Below, piece after piece: positions 42,000 to 50,639 of a stretch of DNA of 64,000 nucleotides (positions are counted from its first letter, which is position 1; every line of letters begins with the position of its first letter). The notes under the pieces were generated by a model that saw only the letters and a list, made by a program, of their open reading frames with translations, had not been told where the DNA came from and searched no databases. The DNA is taken from contig NC_133901.1 in assembly GCF_964199755.1 (NCBI RefSeq), positions 10,679,556 through 10,743,555 of the forward strand, written 5' to 3'. The DNA is from Larus michahellis. Its lineage: Eukaryota > Chordata > Aves > Charadriiformes > Laridae. The translations under genes were made by a program, and so were the position numbers.

Positions 42000-44900
42000 T
42001 CCTGCTGCCTTCAGCCTCAAAACCACCCTTTCCCACTTGGCGCCGCGCCAGGCACAAAAATGGCCATATGTCTGGAGATTGGTCCCTCGCCCAAAGAGCC
42101 AGCAGGGAAAACTATGCCTTGTTCTAAAGCTCTTTGGGAACCGCTTGCGTAGCCCCACACACCTGGGGGCTGCAGGCTTTCCTGCTGCCTTCAGCCTCAA
42201 AACCACCCTTTCCCACTTGGCGCCGCGCCAGGCACAAAAATGGCCATATGTCTGGAGATTGGTCCCCTGCCCAAAGAGTCAGCAGGGAAAACTATGCCTT
42301 GTTCGAAAGCTCTTTGGGAACCGCTTGCGTAGCCCCACACACCTGGGGGCTGCAGGCTTTCCTGCTGCCTTCAGCGTCAAAACCACCCTTTCCCACTTGG
42401 CGCCGAGCCAGGCACAAAAATGGCCATATGTCTGGAGATTGGTCCCACGCCCAAAGAGCCAGCAGGGAAAACTATGCCTTGTTCTAAAGCTCTTTGGGAA
42501 CCGCTTGCGTAGCCCCACACACCTGGGGGCTGCAGGCTTTCCTGCTGCCTTCAGCCTCAAAACCACCCTTTCCCACTTGGCGCCGCGCCAGGCACAAAAT
42601 GGCCATATGTCTGGAGATTGGTCCCACGCCCAAAGAGCCAGCAGGGAAAACTATGCCTTCTTCTAAAGCTCTTTGGGAACCGCTTGCGTGGCCCCACACA
42701 CCTGGGGGCTGCAGGCTTTCCTGCTGCCTTCAGCCTCAAAACCACCCTTTCCCACTTGGCGCCGCGCCAGGCACAAAAATGGCCATATGTCTGGAGATTG
42801 GTCCCACGCCCAAAGAGCCAGCAGGGAAAACTATGCCTTGTTCTAAAGCTCTTTGGGAACCGCTTGCGTAGCCCCACACACCTGGGGGCTGCAGGCTTTC
42901 CAGCTGCCTTCAGCCTCAAAACCACCCTTTCCCACTTGGCGCCGCGCCAGGCACAAAAATGGCCATATGTCTGGAGACTGGTCTTACGCCCAAAGAGCCA
43001 GCAGGGAAAACTATGACTTGTTCTAAAGCTCTTTGGGAACCGCTGGCGTAGCCCCACACACCTGCGGGCTGCAGGCTTTCCAGCTGCCTTCAGCCTCAAA
43101 ACCACCCTTTCCCACTTGGCGCCGCGCCAGGCACAAAAATGGCCATATGGCTGGAGATTGGTCCCACGCCTAAAGAGCCAGGAGGGAAAACTATGCCTTG
43201 TTCTAAAGCTCTTTGGGAACCGCTTGCGTAGCCCCACACACCTGCGGGCTGCAGGCTTTCCAGCTGCCTTCAGCCTCAAAACCACCCTTTCCCACTTGGC
43301 GCCGCGCCAGGCACAAAAATGGCCATATGTCTGGAGATTGGTCCCACGCCCAAAGAGCCAGCAGGGAAAACTATGCCTTCTTCTAAAGCTCTTTGGGAAC
43401 CGCTTGCGTAGCCCCACACACCTGGGGGCTGCAGGCTTTCCTGCTGCCTTCAGCCTCAAAACCACCCTTTCCCACTTGGCGCCGCGCCAGGCACAAAAAT
43501 GGCCATATGTCTGGAGACTGGTCCCACGCCCAAAAGATCCAGCAGGGAAAAATATGCCTTGTTCTAAAGCTCTTTGGGAAACTCTTGCATAGCCCCACAC
43601 ACCTGGGGGCTGCAGGCTTTCCAGCTGCCTTCAGCCTCAAAACCACCCTTTCCCACTTGGCGCCGCGCCAGGCACAAAAATGGCCATATGTCTTGAGACT
43701 GGTATTACGCCCAAAGAGACAGCAGGGAAAACTATGCCTTGTTCTAAAGCTCTTTGGGAACCTCTTGCGTAGCCCCACAGACCTGGGGGCTGCAGGCTTT
43801 CCTGCTGCCTTCAGCCTCAAAACCACCCTTTCCCACTTGGCGCCACGCCAGGCACAAAAATGGCCATATGTCTGGAGATTGGTCCCACGCCCAAAGAGCC
43901 AGCATGGAAAACTATGCCTTGTTCTAAAGCTCTTTGGGAACTGCTTGCGTAGCCCCACACACCTGCGGGCTGCAGGCTTTCCAGCTGCCTTCAGCCTCAA
44001 AACCACCCTTTCCCACTTGGCGCCGCGCCAGGCACAAAAATGGCCATATGTCTGGAGATTGGTCCCACGCCCAAAGAGCCAGCAGGGAAAACTATGTCTT
44101 CTTCTAAAGCTCTTTGGGAACCGCTTGCGTAGCCCCACACACCTGGGGGCTGCAGGCTTTCCTGCTGCCTTCAGCCTCAAAACCACCCTTTCCCACTTGG
44201 CGCCGCGCCAAGCACAAAAATGGCCATATGTCTGGAGATTGGTCCCACGCCCAAAGAGCCAGCAGGGAAAACTATGCCTTCTTCTAAAGCTCTTTGGGAA
44301 CCGCTTGCGTAGCCCCACACACCTGGGGGCTGCAGGCTTTCCTGCTGCCTTCAGCGTCAAAACCACCCTTTCCCACTTGGCGCCGAGCCAGGCACAAAAA
44401 TGGCCATATGTCTGGAGATTGGTCCCACGCCCAAAGAGCCAGCAGGGAAAACTATGCCTTGTTCTAAAGCTCTTTGGGAACCGCTTGCGTAGCCCCACAC
44501 ACCTGGGGGCTGCAGGCTTTTCTGCTGCCTTCAGCCTCAAAACCACCCTTTCCCACTTGGCACCGCGCCAGGCACAAAAATGGCCATATGTCTGGAGATT
44601 GGTCCCACGCCCAAAGAGCCAGCAGGGAAAACTATGCCTTGTTCGAAAGCCCTTTGGGAACCGCTTGCGTAGCCCCACACACCTGCGGGCTGCAGGCTTT
44701 CCAGCTGCCTTCAGCCTCAAAACCACCCTTTCCCACTTGGCGCCGTGCCAGGCACAAAAATGGCCATATGTCTGGAGATTGGTCCCACGCCCAAAGAGCC
44801 AGCAGGGAAAACTATGCCTTGTTCTAAAGCTCTTTGGGAACCGCTTGCGTAGCCCCACACACCTGGGGGCTGCAGGCTTTCCAGCTGCCTTCAGCCTCAA

Positions 44901-46531
44901 AAACACCCTTTCCCACTTGGCGCCGCGCCAGGCACAAAAATGGCCATATGTCTGGAGATTGGTCCCACGCCCAAAGAGCCAGCAGGGAAAACTATGCCTT
45001 GTTCTAAAGCTCTTTGGGAACCTCTTGCGTAGCCCCACACACCTGGGGGCTGCAGGCTTTCCTGCTGCCTTCAGCCTCAAAACCACCCTTTCCCACTTGG
45101 CGCCGCGCCAGGCACAAAAATGGCCATATGTCTGGAGATTGGTCCCACGCGCAAGGAGCCAGCAGGGAAAACTATGTCTTGTTCTAAAGCTCTTTGGGAA
45201 CCGCTTGCGTAGCCCCACACACCTGCGGGCTGCAGGCTTTCCTGCTGCCTTCAGCCTCAAAACCACCCTTTCCCACTTGGCGCCACGCCAGGCACAAAAA
45301 TGGCCATATGTCTGGAGATTGGTCCCTCGCCCAAAGAGCCAGCAGGGAAAACTGTGTCTTGTTCTAAAGCTCTTTGGGAAACTTATGCATAGCCCCACAG
45401 ACCTGGGGGCTGCAGGCTTTCCTGCTGCCTTCAGCCTCAAAACCACCCTTTCCCACTTGGCGCCACGCCAGGCACAAAAATGGCCATATGGCTGGAGATT
45501 GGTCCCGCGCCCAAAGAGCCTGCAGGGAAAATTATGCCTTGTTCTAAAGCTCTTTTGGAACCGCTTGCGTAGCCCCCAGACCTGGGGGCTGCAGGCTTTC
45601 CTGCTGCCTTCAGCCTCAAAACCACCCTTTCCCACTTGGCGCCGCGCCAGGCACAAAAATGGCCATATGTCTGGAGATTGGTCCCACGCCCAAAGAGCCA
45701 GCAGGGAAAACTATGCCTTCTTCTAAAGCTCTTTGGGAACCGCTTGCGTGGCCCCACACACCTGGGGGCTGCAGGCTTTCCTGCTGCCTTCAGCCTCAAA
45801 ACCACCCTTTCCCACTTGGCGCCGCGCCAGGCACAAAAATGGCCATATGTCTGGAGATTGGTCCCACGCCCAAAGAGCCAACAGGGAAAACTATGCCTTG
45901 TTCTAAAGCTCTTTGGGAACCTCTTGCGTAGCCCCACACACCTGGGGGCTGCAGGCTTTCCAGCTGCCTTCAGCCTCAAAACCACCCTTTCCCACTTGGC
46001 GCCGCGCCAGGCACAAAAATGGCCATATGTCTTGAGACTGGTCTTACGCCCAAAGAGCCAGCAGGGAAAACTATGCCTTGTTCTAAAGCTCTTTGGGAAC
46101 CGCTTGCGTAGCCCCACACACCTGGGGGCTGCAGGCTTTCCTGCTGCCTTCAGCCTCAAAACCACCCTTTCCCACTTGGCGCCACGCCAGGCACAAAAAT
46201 GGCCATATGTCTGGAGATTGGTCTTACGCCCAAAGAGCCAGCAGGGAAAACTATGTCTTGTTCTAAAGCTCTTTGGGAAACTCTTGCATAGCCACACAGA
46301 CCTGGGGGCTGCAGGCTTTCCTGCTGCCTTCAGCCTCAAAACCACCCTTTCCCACTTGGCGTCGCGCTAGGCACAAAAATGGCCATATGTCTGGAGATTG
46401 GTCTTACGCCCAAAGAGCCAACAGGGAAAACTATGCCTTCTTCTAAAGCTCTTTGGGAACGGCTTGCGTAGCCCCACACACCTGCGGGCTGCAGGCTTTC
46501 CTGCTGCCTTCAGCCTCAAAACCACCCTTTC
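42000..46531 (+). repeat. Right-hand, less ordered part of the 180-bp array
   Basis: Monomers remain recognisable and co-oriented, but no long higher-order period is evident by eye. Three of the seven length changes are concentrated here: -1 near 42,598 (acaaaatgg), +1 near 43,534 (cccaaaagatcc) and -1 near 45,575 (agcccccagacc). Decay of order towards the array edge is what weaker homogenisation predicts. Confidence 0.8.
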
Positions 46532-46731
46532 CAATTCGGCACCGTGCCAGCCCCCCAAATTTCCGTATGTCTGGAGATTGCTGCCATGCCCAAAGAGCGA
46601 GGAGGGGAAACTGTGGCTTTTTCCAAAGCTCTGTGGGAGCTGCTTGCATGGCCCCACATACCTTGGTGCTGCGGTCTCTCCTGGCACCTTCAGCCTCCAG
46701 ACCGCCCTTTCCCACTTGGCGCCAGGGAGGG
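46532..46731 (+). repeat. Degenerate satellite monomer at the array edge (left part)
   Basis: From ccaattcggc onward the sequence still aligns along the whole monomer (ccatgcccaaagagc, ccaaagctctgtggg, ccttcagcctcc, cccacttggcgcca) but differs at many positions. Variants such as gattgctgcc and gaggaggggaaactgtgg recur in the degenerate monomers at 47,545-48,070, so these copies form an older subfamily. The alignment stops abruptly just after ggcgccag, where the LTR-like element begins. Confidence 0.9.
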
Positions 46732-47539
46732 TGTCGCGTTAAAAGGACTGTAGTTTCGATATTTGTCTGTCAGAGTCCCAGGACTTTCACTGATTTACTA
46801 TCAGAGTCCCACCAAGGGACTTTCACTGAATCGGATTCACAAATAATCGAAATTAGTTACTTTATTGAGAGCAACAGTCGCAGATTCGGGATTGCCGTTG
46901 ATAAATTCACTGACTACAATAGCCCTAATAACTTAAGGTTAATTTTGCTAGCAAATATAATGATAGTACAACAACCCGGGCTAACATCCACCAAAGCGTG
47001 AAAGGCGCAGCGCTTACCCAGGAAGGCGTCCACGCCTGGGGTAGAGGAAGAGAATGCAGCCCCTCGACTGGTCCATCAGGTATCAAGTTTCTTCTTTCCC
47101 AATTTACCAGTCATTTTAACCATCCTTTTATGCCCAAAATTACGAGGTTTCCCTCCCCTAGGTGACGTGTAGTATGATTTGGGTGGAGAGACGAGTGCTA
47201 TAGTAATATATGTTTAGCATGATCTCTAAAATCTTCATTAGCATATACAGAGGTGTCAACTTTAATATGCATTTCACAGGTAATGAGGCAAAGGTCAATT
47301 ACCGGGCAAGGTAGCCTCTCAAGGAAACAAAGAGCTACACAAAGTCTCTGTTAACTTGATTGTACTACCTCTACTGACGAAAAGCAGGGCTGTCCTGCCT
47401 CCACAACACTACCCCATTATTTATGTATCCTGTGATAGACAGACAAGCTTTCACTCCCCTGGGTTGCACAAGAGATAGTAAACCCAGTCTTAATTGCTCT
47501 TTGAGCACAGAGACTTCACCTCATTATGCAAATTCCACA
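46732..47539 (-). mobile_element. Putative solo LTR of an endogenous retrovirus, inserted inside a monomer
   Basis: An 808-bp unrelated segment interrupts the degenerate monomer at its ggcgcc/aaaat position. It starts TGTCGCG and ends TTCCACA, the TG...CA ends of a long terminal repeat. The flanks are GAGGG (46,727-46,731) and GAGGA (47,540-47,544), a probable 5-bp target-site duplication with one mismatch. On the minus strand AATAAA lies at 46,861-46,866, about 130 bp from that end, fitting an LTR read on the minus strand. A 12-base motif, gactttcactga, occurs twice near 46,780 and 46,819. No gag, pol or env sequence is present. The name of the family is unknown to me. Confidence 0.7.
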
Positions 47540-47544
47540 GAGGA

Positions 47545-48070
47545 TCTCAAAATATCCATATGTCTCGAGGTTCCTGCCACGTCCAAAGTGCCAGGAGGTA
47601 AAAACTGTGGCTTGTTCTAAAGCTCTTTGGGAACCACTTGCATGGCCCCACAGGCCTTGGGGCGGGGCGCTTTCCTTGCGCCTTCAGACTCAAAACCACC
47701 CTTTCCCACTTGGTGCTGTACCAGCCTCCCAAATTTCCATATCTCTGGAGATTGCTGCCATGCCCGAAGAGCCAGGAGGGAAAACTGTGGCATGTTCTAA
47801 AGCTCTTTGGAAACTGCTTGCATGGCCCCACAGACCTTGGGGCTACGTGCTTTACTGCTGCCTTCAGCCTCCAGACTACCCTTTCCCAATTGGCGCCAAG
47901 GACAGTCTCCAAAACTTCCATATGTTTGGAGATTGCTGCCACGCCCAAAGAACCAGGAGGAAAAAGTGTGGCTTCTTCTAAAGCTCTCTGGGGGCATCTT
48001 GCATGGACCCACAGAACTTGGGGCTGCGGCTTTTCCTGCCGCCTCCAACCTCAAAACTACCCGTTCTCTC
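47545..48070 (+). repeat. Degenerate satellite monomers at the array edge (right part, about 2.9 units)
   Basis: After the LTR-like element the interrupted monomer resumes (ctcaaaatatccatatgtct) and continues as about three diverged units. Anchors are gttctaaagctctttgg near 47,612 and 47,793, and cttctaaagctctctggg near 47,974, about 181 bp apart. Each still contains the ccttcagcctc, ccctttccca and tggagattgctgcca segments. Homology ends near ctaccc/gttctctcatg at about 48,065. Confidence 0.9.
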
Positions 48071-48149
48071 ATGTCCAATGACCCGTTTGAAAAATCGGCA
48101 TCTATCCGGCAATATGTTTTTAGGGCAGCTACTTTGCGAGTGATAGCAC

Positions 48150-48685
48150 AGAGGTAGCTGGTCCAATTGGATACAGTTTGCGGAGACAGTGAGGACAAGC
48201 CCCACTTTTCCCTCCTGGCTCTTTCTATGTGGGAGGAACCTCCAATGTTTCCTGCTTTTCAGTGCAGCTCTCACGTGAGTGTTAGCAAAGAGATGACTGG
48301 GGCAGCGAGAGCAGTTCCGAGAGACAGTGAGAACAAGCCCCACTTTTCCCTCCAGGCACTTTTTGTGTGGGAGCAATCTCCACACGCTTCCCGGTTTTCA
48401 GTGCAGCTCCGAAGAGAGTGTGAGCACACAAGTTCCTCGGACAGTGAAAGCACTTCCTAGAGACACTGAGAACAAGCCTTACTTTTCCCTCACGGGCCTT
48501 TCCATGTGGCAGATATCCCCAGATGTTTGCTTGGTCGGTTGGTTGTTTTGAGGAAGGCTCTCTGCAGAGGGTTAGCCCAGAACTGCCTGAACCAGTGAGA
48601 GCAGTTCCTAGAGACCGTGAGAAGAAGCCCTACATTTCCCTCCGGGCACTTTCCATATGGGAGCAAAACACCGGGACGCTCCTCC
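48150..48685 (-). repeat. Four inverted, diverged relatives of the satellite, units about 140 bp
   Basis: A tandem repeat is visible on the plus strand from the anchor gagacagtgag near 48,183, 48,321, 48,460 and 48,611 (steps 138, 139 and 151 bp). Read on the minus strand each unit aligns with the satellite in the order ggagattgctccca, ctggagggaaaagtg, cttgttct, cggaactgctc, ctgcccca. The degenerate edge monomers have ggagattgctgcca, caggagggaaaactg, atgttct, ggaaactgctt, tggcccca. About 40 bp, probably the ccttcagcctc-to-ggcgcc portion, has no obvious counterpart. I read these as old, shortened satellite units in opposite orientation. The last unit is cut off at the start of the CpG island. 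Confidence 0.75.
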
Positions 48686-48992
48686 GCGACCCAGCGCTGA
48701 CCCCCGACCGCGTTGGCTACTGTCGCTTTACGGGCACCGGGAGCGCAGTTTTGGTGTAACTTCTGGTGCACCTTTTCTCTCCGCGGAGAGAAAAGGGGGG
48801 GGGGAGGGAATTCGGACCCGCCGTCGCGACCGGGGTGCCCCGCTTTAAAGAGACAGTGGCCGAACAGGAGAGCTGGCAGGACCCGACGGGGTGGGCGGGG
48901 AGGGTTGGGTGGGGGTGGTTAAAGGCTGTGTTGGGTGTGGCCGGGCGCTGCCCGGGGGTGCGGCGGGGAAGAAGCGCCGCGGGCAGAGCTGC

Positions 48993-49073
48993 AAGGGAGG
49001 GGGAGGGGAAGGGGGAGGGGGAGGGGGAGGGGGAGGGGGAGGGGGAGGGGGAGGGGGAGGGGGAGAGGGAGAG
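48993..49073 (+). repeat. G-rich simple repeat, (GGGGGA)n
   Basis: About 80 bp of purine-only sequence with a 6-bp GGGGGA period, roughly eleven units. Runs of five G separated by single A bases are a classic G-quadruplex-forming pattern. It lies inside the CpG island. Proline-rich frames on the minus strand here come from this repeat and are not a gene. Confidence 0.95.
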
Positions 49074-49149
49074 CCGCCCGCTCGCCCACGCACACTTCTC
49101 TCCCATCCCCAGCGGAGAAGTAAAAGAGGTTTGTTTTGTTGAGCGGTGT

Positions 49150-49300
49150 GCGGTGCGGGTTTTTTTTTTTGTTGTTGTTTGTTGGTGGTGTTTTTCTTTT
49201 TTTTTCTTCCTCTTAAAAAAGGTTGTGTGGTTTTTGCGTTTTTCTTTTTTCATTATTTTTTTTTTCCCTTTCCTCCCCCCTTTTTTTTCCCCGATAACTT
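49150..49300 (+). repeat. T-rich low-complexity tract
   Basis: Runs of T with interspersed G and C (for example ttttttttttgttgttg near 49,160 and repeated cttttttttt up to 49,290) inside the CpG island. Poly-T stretches of this kind are common in bird promoters and introns; no function is evident. Confidence 0.85.
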
Positions 49301-49997
49301 TCTTCGCACGCACACACACCGATAAGACCAGGACGGGCCGAAAGGGGAAGGTGATGGCCAGCCGGCAGAAACCCGCCGAGCCCCGCCGCCGCTGAGCCCT
49401 CGGGGGCCGGCAGCGCCCCCTCCTCCCCACGCCCGCCCCGGGCCCCCCGACAAATGCCGGAGCGCACCGCCCGCCGCAGTCCCGGACCCCGACGGCCTCT
49501 GCTTCTGCCTGTCTTTGACGCCAAGGTGTTGCTTCCAGCCGCCTGAAGGATATTTTTTTCCCCTCTCTTCCCCCACATTCCCTTTTCCCCCCACCCCCCG
49601 GCCTCGCGCCCCCGCGGGCTCCCGGCGACACAAGGTAAGAGCGGCGAGCGCTACCCCACGGCCCCGCGGGACGGGGCTGCCCTGCCCCGTCGGTGCCCGC
49701 CGCGCCACCGGGCAGACCCTCCTCCGCCGCCCCGGGGGGTGGGGGGTGAGCTTCCCCCCCCCCCTTCTTGGGGGTTTGAAAGGGAATGTTAAATGCCTCC
49801 CCCCCCGTCCTTCCAAAAAATAATCATCGGAGGTGCGGGCAGCGTGGGATGGGACGGACCGTGCGTGGCCGCGGGGCGCTCGCTGGGCCCCGCCGGGATT
49901 TGGGGTGGCGGGTGGGGGATGGGAGGTGTTGGGGTTTCCCCCTTCTTTTTTTTTGTCGAGGGGGGGGAAAACCCGCATGGGCAGGCACGGACTTGCA

Positions 49998-50162
49998 CAC
50001 CTCGCGCGCACACCCACACACACCCCCCCCCGCACACACCCACGCCCGCCCCCCCCCCCCCGCACACACCCACGCCCCCCCCCCCGCACACACCCACGCC
50101 CCCCCCCCCGCACACACCCACGCCCCCCCCGCACACACACCCCCCCCGCACACACACACCCA
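49998..50162 (+). repeat. C-rich minisatellite, CACACCCACGCCCCC-type units
   Basis: Units of about 22-26 bp built from cgcacacacccacgcc followed by a variable C run, repeated about five times and trailing into cacacaca. It lies within the CpG island. The variable C runs make this a likely site of sequencing or assembly error. Confidence 0.9.
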
Positions 50163-50639
50163 GACGGGCCCGATCCTGGCAGCCGCGGGGGGGTGTTGGG
50201 GGGGGGGAGGTGGGGGGCGATGACCCGGGCAGCCTCCACCGTACCTGGGCTACCCCCAGGCCCGTCTGCCCCCGCGGGGAGAGCAGCTTTCTGCGGGGCT
50301 CGTTTAATTAATGAAGATGAAGCGGGGCTGAGGCGATATTGTGAGCCCTTGATAGGAAATTTCCGTGGGTTTTCATTAACTAAGTGACACACAATGCCGG
50401 GGCTCCCGGCCATTCAGCCCGGAGGCCAAAAGTGCGCTGGGGCCGGGATGCCAACACAAACGTTTCCCATCGGGGAAACAACCTCCCTCTCCCTTTGCTT
50501 TTCGGCTGGGGCGTGTGTTTTAAGTTTTGGTTTTGGTGTTGGGGTTTTTTTTGTTTTTTTTTTTGTTTGGGGTTTTTTTTCCTGCTAAAAGTCAGGTGTT
50601 TTGGTGCCGGTGCCCAGCCGGGAGAAAGTTACAAATGGA

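Larger units (their letters stand above)
1..46531 (+). repeat. 180-bp tandem satellite array, about 258 head-to-tail monomers
   Basis: From base 1 the sequence repeats every 180 bp, and the copies line up base for base for tens of kilobases. One representative monomer is about 57% G+C by hand count (103/180). Typical landmarks per copy are a PstI site (CTGCAG), an NdeI site (CATATG) and the dyad TGGCGCCGCGCCA. Copies differ by scattered substitutions at a limited set of recurrent positions, for example ccgcttgcg versus actcttgca, tttcctgct versus tttccagct, and gtctgg versus gtcttg. Length changes are rare: 1-bp deletions near 24,952, 27,471, 31,969, 35,535, 42,598 and 45,575, and a 1-bp insertion near 43,534. 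All monomers point the same way. The array is cut by the left window edge, so its full size is unknown. I do not recognise the family. A homogeneous array of nucleosome-scale monomers with higher-order repeats is the usual form of centromeric or pericentromeric satellite, but location is inference. Confidence 0.98.

Noticed and set aside
29..46345. Very long open frames on both strands through the array, the longest 2,224 codons at 35,532-42,206 on the minus strand
   Set aside because: They repeat every 60 codons with the satellite, are open on opposite strands at once, and match no protein family I know. A monomer of length 3n with a stop-free frame produces them automatically.
1..46531. CENP-B box in the monomer (ctttgggaaccgcttg region)
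   Set aside because: The essential TTCG...A..CGGG bases of the box are not all present in either the ggg or cgg variant, so I do not call a CENP-B site.
1..46531. CRISPR array
   Set aside because: The repeat is contiguous 180-bp satellite with no short repeats separated by unique spacers, in a vertebrate genome with introns.
46453..47001. 182-codon plus-strand frame crossing the array edge
   Set aside because: It runs from a degenerate monomer into the LTR-like insertion, so it is a chance fusion of two repeats.
48845..49093. Proline-rich frame on the minus strand in the CpG island, considered as the DGKD N-terminus
   Set aside because: The proline run comes from the (GGGGGA)n repeat and the flanking residues do not resemble the DGKD start.
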